A DNA stretch of 25,785 nt from positions 1 through 25,785 of the IMG/VR virus record IMGVR_UViG_3300050033_000393, one strand, 5' to 3'. The notes under the pieces were generated by a model. It saw nothing but the letters and a program-made list of their open reading frames with translations, had not been told where the DNA came from and searched no databases. This DNA is from a virus. Shown one piece after another: positions 14,972 through 22,961 of this stretch. The stretch's first letter is position 1, and each line of letters begins with the position of its first letter. The translations under genes were made by a program, and so were the position numbers.

Positions 14972-16750
14972 TTATAGTAAAAATATATCGAGAGCACTTT
15001 GCATTTTATCTTCATTCTCGCTTAGTTTTTTTGTTGTTACAATAGGCTTTTCACCATTATCTGGAAACAAAAAGGCCCCAGGTGTACTAGGTGAACTAAC
15101 TAAGTCAAAGCTAATTAACTCAAAATCATCTTGAACATAATTCTCGCCTCTTATTTCTTTCAACGTTCCAACGCCTCTTGATGAAATACCTAATTTCATT
15201 TTATTCATGACGTATAAAAGTATCTTATCACCTATAACAGATACAACGCCAGATCTTATGAAACCTGGGCTGACGATCAATTTCAGCTTACCATATAATG
15301 TATTTTCGTTATCATCGGTGCCCCACCACATCTTTGTGATCATGTGTGATATGTTTTGTAACGATATAACCGAACTATCTGGGTGATCACAGTTTAATGT
15401 CCATAAAGCCTTACCATTTCTCATGACAAATATTGTCTCATTGGGCACTTGAACACATACTACTTTGCCGTCATAATGATATTTATTCACCTTAATACTA
15501 CGTCTATCCAAATAGATATGTTCGGTTTCGGATAGGTTTAAATTAAATAAAGCCTTTGAGTTTATTCTTTTTATAACTCGCTCAGTCTTTGTTATAATTT
15601 CTTCACCGTTAATTATCGAGTATTTATCGTCGATTATAACTCTATCATTTCTTTTTGTATCGATGGTAATATTGCCAGACCTTCCAGATTTATATAAAAT
15701 TTCATTAAGATCGTATATTAATTTCTTTGAGGTCGAAAATACTGAATTTTTTCTTTGTTGCTGGCCTTTCAAACTTGAATATTTAACATTTCTGCCGTCG
15801 CCCAATTGAAACCAGTCAACAAGTATTTTTAACAAATCAGCTGATCCATTTTTTAATTCTGTTGAAATGTATTTTTTTGACGCTTTACCAAGCGGTTTCA
15901 AATACTCAAAAAGGGCATTATTCTCAATTACAAAATCAACAGTGCCATTTTTTCTGGTACGTTTATTATAATATAAGCCAGTTTTATTCAGTAAGTTTTC
16001 TATTTTTGTAATAACCACTTCCTTTTTTTGAGTTATCTGTATATTTCTATCTTTAATAAGAACACATCCTTCTGATAAATATATTCCCATAAAAGCATAA
16101 AATAGTTCGGGTTTGATTTTTATCTTTCCAAACTCAAAGTCAGATAAGCTATCATTATGCCAATTAATTTTTTTTATTATCTTATATTTGCCATTAAAAT
16201 ATTTATTTTCGGATATATTTTCGAAAAGCTCTGAAGCTCTTACCTCAACTAAATTATCATTTCTATCAGCGATTAAAAATCTATGATAAGGCGTAACTTT
16301 TATATCAATATTAGTAGATTTAATATGATACATATCGCCAGAATGATCCTCATATATTTTTTTTGATATAATTTGATATTCGGCTTTATTTGTCATCCTG
16401 TTCAATGTTAAAATATTTTCAGTTTCTGAAATATCTTTCATCACCTTCCAGCCTTCCTTTGTCAAAATTTTCGTATCAGGCGAAAAACACTCGCCCATAG
16501 CCTGATTGTTATCCACCAACTTTTGGTATTCTAAAATCTGTGGTAATAACACTTCCTTGGAATATATTCTACCGTTTTTATTTTTAACACCCCATTTTTG
16601 TAAAATACAGGTGATCATCACGGGTTCATTTTCTTTAAATTGAAAACTTTCGGCAATAATCTCTTTATTTAACTCAGCTGATATGTAGCCTGAGTCGGAT
16701 TCAATTAGAATACCGAATCCACACTCACCTTTTTTTAATATATTGCTCAT
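14972..16750 (-). CDS. 21: Prohead maturation protease (T4 gp21-like) interrupted by an intein
   Basis: The precursor is 592 aa; without the 366-aa intein it is 226 aa, close to T4 gp21 (212 aa). N-extein: ITCILQKWGVKNKNGRIYSK, then NNQAMGE. C-extein: CDHPDSSVISLQNISHMITK, then MWWG, GKLKLIVSPGFIRSG, KLGISSRGVGTLKE and LISFDLVSSPSTPGAF. The His of DHP and the Ser of GISSRG are the expected catalytic residues of this serine-protease family (herpesvirus assemblin-like fold). The enzyme sits in the prohead and cuts capsid, scaffold and itself at (I/L)xE sites. The intein is inserted two residues before the catalytic His, so the precursor should be inactive before splicing. The start at 16750 is 15 nt after a promoter-like motif. 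Confidence 0.93.
   Translation of the reverse strand: MSNILKKGECGFGILIESDSGYISAELNKEIIAESFQFKENEPVMITCILQKWGVKNKNGRIYSKEVLLPQILEYQKLVDNNQAMGECFSPDTKILTKEGWKVMKDISETENILTLNRMTNKAEYQIISKKIYEDHSGDMYHIKSTNIDIKVTPYHRFLIADRNDNLVEVRASELFENISENKYFNGKYKIIKKINWHNDSLSDFEFGKIKIKPELFYAFMGIYLSEGCVLIKDRNIQITQKKEVVITKIENLLNKTGLYYNKRTRKNGTVDFVIENNALFEYLKPLGKASKKYISTELKNGSADLLKILVDWFQLGDGRNVKYSSLKGQQQRKNSVFSTSKKLIYDLNEILYKSGRSGNITIDTKRNDRVIIDDKYSIINGEEIITKTERVIKRINSKALFNLNLSETEHIYLDRRSIKVNKYHYDGKVVCVQVPNETIFVMRNGKALWTLNCDHPDSSVISLQNISHMITKMWWGTDDNENTLYGKLKLIVSPGFIRSGVVSVIGDKILLYVMNKMKLGISSRGVGTLKEIRGENYVQDDFELISFDLVSSPSTPGAFLFPDNGEKPIVTTKKLSENEDKMQSALDIFLL
15392..16489 (-). mobile_element. Intein in the prohead protease with LAGLIDADG endonuclease
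   Basis: 366 aa, Cys1 (CFSPDTKILTKEGWKVM) to Asn366, then Cys+1 of CDHP. B block is VTPYHRFLI. LAGLIDADG motifs are FMGIYLSEGCVL and LVDWFQLGDG. The end reads KVVCVQVPNETIFVMRNGK, then ALWTLN. It lacks the usual penultimate His (Leu instead), has Cys at F-block position 4 and Thr two before the final Asn; the latter two are residues of the class-3 WCT signature, but Cys1 is present. Confidence 0.92.
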
Positions 16751-16765
16751 TTAATGTGTTATTTT

Positions 16766-16777
16766 CTATATAAATAG
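16766..16777 (-). promoter_or_regulatory. CTATTTATATAG motif before the protease gene
   Basis: Variant of the AGTATTTATATT motif, 15 nt before the start at 16750 on the minus strand. It directly abuts the TTG of the plus-strand promoter at 16778. Confidence 0.4.
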
Positions 16778-16806
16778 TTGGAATTAAATATAAAGTAGTA
16801 TTTTTG
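16778..16806 (+). promoter_or_regulatory. Bacteroidetes-type promoter for the hub gene
   Basis: TTG at 16778-16780, 18-nt spacer, TATTTTTG at 16799-16806. A further CTATTTATTT element (16815-16824) lies 11 nt before the ATG at 16836. Confidence 0.55.
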
Positions 16807-16835
16807 TTTATTAACTATTTATTTAAAAATATACA

Positions 16836-19800
16836 ATGATAAACGATAGTATCTCAACAGCGGTAGCAAATAATAATGGTACAAATTTTCCATACGTGTC
16901 AGGCGTAAACTTAGTCGACCCAAATGAATTGCTTAGCACTAACGGTATTTTAAATGGTGCTCCTCAGTATCAAGATATGCATATTTTTGCTAAATTAACA
17001 GCAACAGGTACAGATAGATCTGTTATAACCGTAAATGGTAATTTAAATAGCGTTATATCTGAAAGAGGCTCTGGAGTTGCGACGAATTTTTTGGGAGCAA
17101 ATGTTGACATGAATTTCACAACAAATTGGCATGAAAGTGATTCGCTTGAATCGTTTGGAATAACATCTATTAAGACAACTATTAATTCATCATTCATACC
17201 TCAAGTAAATATTAAATTTATTGATATTAGAGGACTATCGTTTTTCAATAACTCAAAATCTCCATATAGAATTTTATTTGATTTTCCGCCACCTATCTTT
17301 AATTTAACAATTAAGGGTTTTTTTGGTAAAGCATTATCGTACCAATTGCATTTAGTTAAATATACTAGTGATTTTCAATCAGATACGGGTAATTTTATTA
17401 TCGACGCCGATTTTGTTGCTATGACATTTGCTCCTTTATCAGATGTATTGTTCCAGTATAGCGCACATACGGCATTAATAGGTGCTGCGCCGCTTAATAC
17501 AGATTTGGGTGTTAAGCCAGCTAATACACGTGAATTGATTGAGAAAATTAGAATTCTATATTCAAAATTACCTAATAAAGCTAAGAGCGACGCAAATACA
17601 GGATATCTTAATAACGCTATAGCTAGCATTGATCATAATAAAGAGGCTTTTGAAAAACTAGCTGCTTTTCAAGCAAGTGAACTCTTGAGTGTTGGAAAGG
17701 CTGAACTTTACATTCTATCAACTAGTGGTAAAAAGGATGAAGCAAGTCTAACTGTTTTAAAATCTTTAAATGACTATAAAACAGCATTTAAAGATTTTAA
17801 TTATGTATCAACAAAGCCTCCATTATATATAGGCTTTGAAACATCTAACATTCCGAATTCAACAATTATTACGCCGTATGCGACATATGCACCATTAACA
17901 TCCAATACGAGTGCAATGGTTGATGCATTGAATAAATATAGTGCTGATTTAATTGTGCGATTTAATGCTCAATTTAGAAGCGACCCTAATTTTACAGGGT
18001 CTATTAAATCGCCAGTGGTTATCAACAGCTTGAGTTCAAACGGTAAGGGCATAGTTGAATATATCTGTATTAATATTACTGATTTATATAATAGTTTACG
18101 TGATCATAGTATAAAGTCCACTAACAGTAAAAATACTGCGAGTGATAAGCTAACTATTAGCATAAATAAAATGATATATGAACTATTGGGCATGAAACCT
18201 TCAATCTATAATATATTTGAAATATTGTTAAATGATGTCGATGATTTCTTTAATAAGCTCAGAAAAACCTCTAAAGATGCTCAGACAAGACATACTGCCG
18301 ATATAGGCTTAATATCAAAACCGAATTCAGGCATAGAATCTAGTACTAATGATGTATATTCCTTTCCGTTAATAATGGAAAGGAATATACGAGTGTCGCC
18401 ATTAAAATTGAAAAATGATCGTGATATTGCCTTTCCTGAATTAGACTTAATAAATGATTTTATCTATACATATCTTACCGAAAAGCAATATTTACAGAAA
18501 ATGCATACCAAGGAGGATTTGTCTTCAAATGGTAATAATGTGTGGATTCCATTTACGCCAGCTGATAGTATTATCTCAAATTCATTACAAAGCAATTCGA
18601 CGCCTTATACTAATCCGAGTGATTTAACATTAACATATAATACGTTGATGAATCGATATGATATAATTGCAAACACAATTGATTTTGCAATTATAACAGA
18701 TGAATCAATTGCCGAGGCTTATGGTACGGCTGAGGCACTTAATTTAGTAAATTCTATTTACGATGTAATTGTAATTGATAAAATATCTGGACAGGCTGAG
18801 AATTATTCAAACAATATTTCGCAATTTTTTATTGACGTTAAATCAAATGATTCATACAATTTTAAAGGTACTTATAAAACCTTAAATAGCTCCGAAAAAG
18901 GCGTTAAGTTTTATACTGATAGAAAAAACAGTGATAATGAATTCACTGGACTTGAAATTTTTCAAAATTTAGATCTTGTGAAAAGAACAGATGTCGCCAA
19001 TGACGACCCTATGGATATATTCATGAAAAAAATTAAACCATCTATTTGGAAATCTATATCAACTTCTGAATATAATAGCTTGAATAGCTTTTACACTAGG
19101 GAAAATATTCTAGTTATAAAAGATACAAACGAGACAAACGAGGCACCTTTTTCAAAAACAAAATTTTGCTATCCTGCTGATTTCGTCGATAACTGGTCAT
19201 TGTTTCTAAGCCTATTCAGCGATGTATTTAAAACAAATGACATATTGTTAAACGACCAAAAATTAAGAGCTTTATTTTATTTATCCAATTTTGGTACGAC
19301 ACGCTCAATGTTTTTCAAAGGAAAACCCGATATTAATAATATTATGTTTTCCTTTCCAGCCATTGTTGAGGTGCCGATGTTTCTACCAGCATATATTGGC
19401 GGTATATTGGAAAATTTTGTTCCTGATGACCCAAACACGGCCACAAAGATATCATTGTTCAAAACATTATTTAAAACAATAAACTCTGGCGTATATACTG
19501 GCGAGAATCTGTTTTCAGACATTAACGATTGTAATGCGTATTTAAGTGCCAATGATAAAGCATTATTTATAGCCGAATATAGCCAATTTTGTAATGAGAA
19601 TTATGAAGCCATTAATAATTCAGTTAATGAAATGATCATTGAAGCTAATTCTAAATCTTCGGCAGATAAGAAATCATATTTTATTAAAGTCTTGAATGAC
19701 GATGCTAAATATAAAAATATACAAACAGAATTGATGACCAGAAAATATATTATTAATTATAATGCTATCACATTTAAGATTGTTGATGCTGATGCATCAA

Positions 19801-21911
19801 ATTATAAATCCATAGACGAGCTACATTCTGGAGTGGCAAAAAATAATGTTGAAATGTTTTTTAAATCGTTTTTTAAAAGAGTTTTAACTGAACTGGGAAC
19901 TAGAAAAAAAGGTTTGAAAGACATTAATGAGTCCTTTAAAAGCAGATCACATGACGAGGATATTATTAATCAGATGTATTATTCATTTAAAAATATTAAT
20001 GACAAGTGGCTAGCAGGAACAAATGAAAATATTCAAGGATATCCATTTAATATTAATAAAGGCAGTCTTATTGACATGTTTATATTTGTTGATAGGAGTA
20101 TGAACCCTATTGGCGATACAATAATAAATCCTGAGATATTGGTTGCTTTATTCGATAATAATAATGAAGCAAGCATTTTTACAGTGCTAACGACTCTATT
20201 GTCGCATAACGGTTTTGAATTTTTCCCAATTCAAAACTTTATGACGGTAAAAGGTAAAGAGAATTTTGAAAATTGCTTTAGAATTGATAACGGCGTTATT
20301 GTGGACACAAGTCCGATGTATGTTTGCATGTATGTCGGCGGTTCATCAAATTATCTTTCTGATAGCAATGGTTATTATTTTAATGACGGCATAGTCGATC
20401 TTGAAAAGGATTCAACCGTTTTTTATGATAAGACATTTATTTCGCCTTTCGCCACTGAGAATATTAATCAAATGCGAAATCAGGCGGTTGATTGGGGTAA
20501 TGTCAATGCATTTAAAGTTAAGTTTGGAGCACAAAATCAGAGTATGTTTAAAGATTTTAAAATAGATAGTAAAGAATTTCCTGAAACAAACGAGTCATTA
20601 CAAATATTATCGAGACTTGCTGGAGACACTAATATGCAAGCCCCGACGCCAAAGGGCCAAAATCTTTTCAATCTTTATGAAAACAGGGCATATAAGGCGA
20701 CCATAACTGGCTTGGGAAACGTTATGATTCAACCCACACAGTACTTTCAATTAGAAAATGTCCCAATGTATAACGGCGTATACTTAATATTGGGCGTTGA
20801 TCATACTATCACTGAAAATAATATGGTGACAGAATTTCATGGAACCAAGATATTGAAATATCCTATACCAAGAGTCTTGGATGCTTCAGTTGCTTTCGGA
20901 TATGGCGGCGGCAACTCAACGATGACGGACGGCGATGATCATACAACATTACAAGCATCAATGCCTGTGAATAAAATGACTGAAATAAATTCATTACACA
21001 CATATAAAGTTGGTGAAAAATTTGTAGGATTAACAGCAAAAGCTAAAAGTTTTATTCGTGATACATGTAGCAATCACCAGAGTAAATTATTTACAAGCAC
21101 ATTAGATTATCTTAATGATGGCAATTGGACGCCAAGGACATGGACAGCAAATCCAACATACACACAGCGAACATTGGATTTAAATGGCAAGGTAGTATCA
21201 TCTACGCCAAATGTGCAGATGACGACTAGTAACTATGCAGACGCTATAATATCATTATACAATTATTATTCATCGATTTATAATTTAGACGCGAATGTAA
21301 TAGCAGCCGAAGAATATGTGGAATCATCATATGAAACATGTTCATATTCATTCAATTATGACGATAAAAATACTAGAATAAAAACAGGCATCGCTGCAAT
21401 GGGTATATCGCAATTTCTCGCTGCAACAATAATTGGCAATATATTGAAGAGTAATGATTTTACCGCTGTTGAAAAAGATGCTATAACAAAGGGAATGAAC
21501 GACATCGATAAAAATGTTTTTATTAGCTCTAAATCGGGTGTAAATGAGATTGATAGCGAGAGAAACCGTATAAAATCAGATATAAATCTACCATTATTAA
21601 TACAGAATGTGTTTGACAATCCTGAGATAATAATAAAAGCTCATTGCAAATATATAAATTACAATGCTTCGCAGTGTAAAAATTTAGCATCAAGTGCAAT
21701 ATTTTGTTACAATCAGGGCGCACATTATGCACCAAATTATACGAATACGATTCAAAAGGCTAGAGAGCATGGTATAGCTGAAAAGAATATTAATGACGGC
21801 ATTAAGTATGTTTACAATGTTTTCAAATTATTAGACAACTCGTTCTACGCCAGTAAAGACGTATTGGCATTTGATGAACCCTATGATAGCTTTGCCGCAA
21901 ATGTCTCATAA
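16836..21911 (+). CDS. Baseplate hub / tail-tip protein with C-terminal lytic transglycosylase domain
   Basis: 1691 aa. The N-terminal part (about 85-200) contains IIFxL-type baseplate sequence such as YRILFDFPPPIFNLTIKGFF and GKALSYQLHLVKYTSDFQSD, seen in structural proteins of large phages. The centre is long and unassigned. Residues about 1280-1360 (YKATITGLGNVMIQPTQYFQ, YNGVYLILGVDHTITENNMV) resemble the gpD/gp27-type hub fold. After a Gly/Thr linker, about 1430-1691 form a lytic transglycosylase-like domain: AAEEYVESSYE with probable catalytic Glu1496, GIAAMGISQFLAATI, and ASSAIFCYNQGAHYAPNY. The protein would sit at the tail tip and open peptidoglycan on injection. It is the only plus-strand gene inside the minus-strand head cassette, has a host-type promoter and ends at a bidirectional terminator. 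Confidence 0.82.
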   Translation: MINDSISTAVANNNGTNFPYVSGVNLVDPNELLSTNGILNGAPQYQDMHIFAKLTATGTDRSVITVNGNLNSVISERGSGVATNFLGANVDMNFTTNWHESDSLESFGITSIKTTINSSFIPQVNIKFIDIRGLSFFNNSKSPYRILFDFPPPIFNLTIKGFFGKALSYQLHLVKYTSDFQSDTGNFIIDADFVAMTFAPLSDVLFQYSAHTALIGAAPLNTDLGVKPANTRELIEKIRILYSKLPNKAKSDANTGYLNNAIASIDHNKEAFEKLAAFQASELLSVGKAELYILSTSGKKDEASLTVLKSLNDYKTAFKDFNYVSTKPPLYIGFETSNIPNSTIITPYATYAPLTSNTSAMVDALNKYSADLIVRFNAQFRSDPNFTGSIKSPVVINSLSSNGKGIVEYICINITDLYNSLRDHSIKSTNSKNTASDKLTISINKMIYELLGMKPSIYNIFEILLNDVDDFFNKLRKTSKDAQTRHTADIGLISKPNSGIESSTNDVYSFPLIMERNIRVSPLKLKNDRDIAFPELDLINDFIYTYLTEKQYLQKMHTKEDLSSNGNNVWIPFTPADSIISNSLQSNSTPYTNPSDLTLTYNTLMNRYDIIANTIDFAIITDESIAEAYGTAEALNLVNSIYDVIVIDKISGQAENYSNNISQFFIDVKSNDSYNFKGTYKTLNSSEKGVKFYTDRKNSDNEFTGLEIFQNLDLVKRTDVANDDPMDIFMKKIKPSIWKSISTSEYNSLNSFYTRENILVIKDTNETNEAPFSKTKFCYPADFVDNWSLFLSLFSDVFKTNDILLNDQKLRALFYLSNFGTTRSMFFKGKPDINNIMFSFPAIVEVPMFLPAYIGGILENFVPDDPNTATKISLFKTLFKTINSGVYTGENLFSDINDCNAYLSANDKALFIAEYSQFCNENYEAINNSVNEMIIEANSKSSADKKSYFIKVLNDDAKYKNIQTELMTRKYIINYNAITFKIVDADASNYKSIDELHSGVAKNNVEMFFKSFFKRVLTELGTRKKGLKDINESFKSRSHDEDIINQMYYSFKNINDKWLAGTNENIQGYPFNINKGSLIDMFIFVDRSMNPIGDTIINPEILVALFDNNNEASIFTVLTTLLSHNGFEFFPIQNFMTVKGKENFENCFRIDNGVIVDTSPMYVCMYVGGSSNYLSDSNGYYFNDGIVDLEKDSTVFYDKTFISPFATENINQMRNQAVDWGNVNAFKVKFGAQNQSMFKDFKIDSKEFPETNESLQILSRLAGDTNMQAPTPKGQNLFNLYENRAYKATITGLGNVMIQPTQYFQLENVPMYNGVYLILGVDHTITENNMVTEFHGTKILKYPIPRVLDASVAFGYGGGNSTMTDGDDHTTLQASMPVNKMTEINSLHTYKVGEKFVGLTAKAKSFIRDTCSNHQSKLFTSTLDYLNDGNWTPRTWTANPTYTQRTLDLNGKVVSSTPNVQMTTSNYADAIISLYNYYSSIYNLDANVIAAEEYVESSYETCSYSFNYDDKNTRIKTGIAAMGISQFLAATIIGNILKSNDFTAVEKDAITKGMNDIDKNVFISSKSGVNEIDSERNRIKSDINLPLLIQNVFDNPEIIIKAHCKYINYNASQCKNLASSAIFCYNQGAHYAPNYTNTIQKAREHGIAEKNINDGIKYVYNVFKLLDNSFYASKDVLAFDEPYDSFAANVS
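18354..18390. repeat. Perfect 14-bp inverted repeat inside the hub gene
   Basis: GTATATTCCTTTCC (18354-18367), a 9-nt loop, and the exact complement at 18377-18390. It codes for ordinary residues (around VYSFPLIMERNI, about residue 507). No T run follows, so it is not a standard terminator. Confidence 0.75.
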
Positions 21912-21943
21912 AAAAAAGCCTCTGAAATTCAGAGGCTTTTTTT
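21911..21943. terminator. Bidirectional terminator between the hub gene and the 252-aa gene
   Basis: Perfect 14-bp stem with A7 and T7 ends around GCCTCTG/CAGAGGC and a 5-nt loop. It begins at the hub stop codon and ends inside the stop codon of the minus-strand gene. Confidence 0.9.
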
Positions 21944-22700
21944 AAAGTATTCCCATTCGTAAATCATATAGTTTTAGAATATCATCGTCGAAAGTTTTTT
22001 CTGAATATCTCATTTCATTTATGCGACTAATGGTTCTAGCTATTTTGTCTTCAATTTTTCCGTCGTTAATGTTTTTCAATAATATAATATTTTCAGATAT
22101 TAATTCGTTGAACATTTCCTCTTTGTTTGCGCAGTTGATAATCTTTCTTAAAAATTCTGTCTCAGATTCGTTTAGTTCCGAATATGTTTCATTGAATTTA
22201 TTCATTGCTATTTCAATAACATCGTCGTTATATAATTCTTCTTCGACTTTACTTTCGTTGATCTTGTTTTTCTTAATATGATCAATAATAAAATCCAGAG
22301 ATTCGTGAATAATGTTCACGTCCACATCCGTATTTATTTTCAATGATTCCTGAATTAGATTTCCAATTGATTCATATAGTTTTAATCTATATTTATCAAT
22401 CTTTTTCACATCTTCTTTTTTTATGAATCTTTTTAATTTAGCATGCTCGGCATCCAGTTCTCGTATTGTATAGGTTTCAAACAATTTTATATTGTTATCA
22501 ATATACCTCATTGCTTTAATATCTTCTGATATTGTTTTATTTTCAATATTGTCAAGTATATTAAATTCAAGCTGTAGGAGTTCTGAGCCATTTAAGATTT
22601 CAAAAATCTCAGAGACCATTCCAACGCCTTCGTTTAAACTGTTTTCAACAATCTTATTTGATATTACTAAATTAGCAATTCCGATATTGATATTGTTCAT
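21942..22700 (-). CDS. Hypothetical protein at the prohead-core position between portal and protease genes
   Basis: 252 aa, almost entirely helical and charged: LQLEFNILDNIENKTISEDI, AMRYIDNNIKLFE, LDAEHAKLKRFIKKEDVKKI, FLRKIINCANKEEMFNELIS. There are no membrane segments. I do not recognise the family with certainty. T4 carries its small prohead core genes (67 and 68) between genes 20 and 21, so a core or internal head protein is the reasonable guess from position and composition. It has its own promoter-like motif 18 nt upstream and ends in the terminator shared with the hub gene. Several (I/L)xE sequences (for example LINESL-like SLNEG, LISE) would be possible protease sites if it is packed in the prohead. 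Confidence 0.65.
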   Translation of the reverse strand: MNNINIGIANLVISNKIVENSLNEGVGMVSEIFEILNGSELLQLEFNILDNIENKTISEDIKAMRYIDNNIKLFETYTIRELDAEHAKLKRFIKKEDVKKIDKYRLKLYESIGNLIQESLKINTDVDVNIIHESLDFIIDHIKKNKINESKVEEELYNDDVIEIAMNKFNETYSELNESETEFLRKIINCANKEEMFNELISENIILLKNINDGKIEDKIARTISRINEMRYSEKTFDDDILKLYDLRMGIL

Positions 22701-22718
22701 AATTGGATATTTAATTTG

Positions 22719-22730
22719 TATATAAATACT
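22719..22730 (-). promoter_or_regulatory. AGTATTTATATA motif before the 252-aa gene
   Basis: Eleven of twelve bases match AGTATTTATATT, minus strand, 18 nt before the start at 22700. Confidence 0.4.
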
Positions 22731-22766
22731 ATCACTAAATCATTTGTTGTAGTTATTTATCATTTT

Positions 22767-22961
22767 TTATAACTCCTCCCTTTTCTCTGGTATAAAAATG
22801 TCGCAATCAGGGATATTGAGCGTATCAATATCCCTGATTTCCTTTTTAAACTTAATTACAATTGACCTTATATATTCCTCGATTTCGTCTTCGGGAATGT
22901 TCCCGACGTTAATAGTAAAAACTCTTTTTTCGGAATGATCGGGCATATTAATATTTTCCAT
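22767..22961 (-). CDS. Mini-portal: 64-aa protein copying a segment of the adjacent portal protein
   Basis: 64 aa from ATG 22961, or 59 aa from the ATG at 22946, which stands one base after the portal stop codon. The core KRVFTINVGNIPEDEIEEYI...IKFKK parallels the portal's KKVFKIDVGNIDDDDIEEYM...TKFKK, about 20 identical residues over some 30. The end (DCDIFIPEKREE) parallels DEDYFLPVRN. About 11 residues between these blocks are lacking, and a 15-bp inverted repeat codes for that stretch. The portal part concerned corresponds to the conserved FYIDVGNL segment of gp20 proteins. It is probably a partial duplication of the portal gene. Whether it is made and binds portal assemblies, or is a relic, cannot be told from sequence; divergence without stop codons slightly favours a used gene. 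Confidence 0.6.
   Translation of the reverse strand: MENINMPDHSEKRVFTINVGNIPEDEIEEYIRSIVIKFKKEIRDIDTLNIPDCDIFIPEKREEL
22805..22839. repeat. Perfect 15-bp inverted repeat inside the mini-portal gene
   Basis: AATCAGGGATATTGA (22805-22819), loop GCGTA, exact complement at 22825-22839. On the minus strand the sequence after it (GCGACATTTTTATACC) has only a displaced T run. It could weaken or stop transcription leaving the portal gene. Confidence 0.75.

Noticed and set aside
21356-22725. Frames opposite the hub C-terminus (21356-21735, minus) and opposite the 252-aa gene (22021-22725, plus)
   Set aside because: Both are shadows of genes with clear features and shared terminators; no independent start signals.
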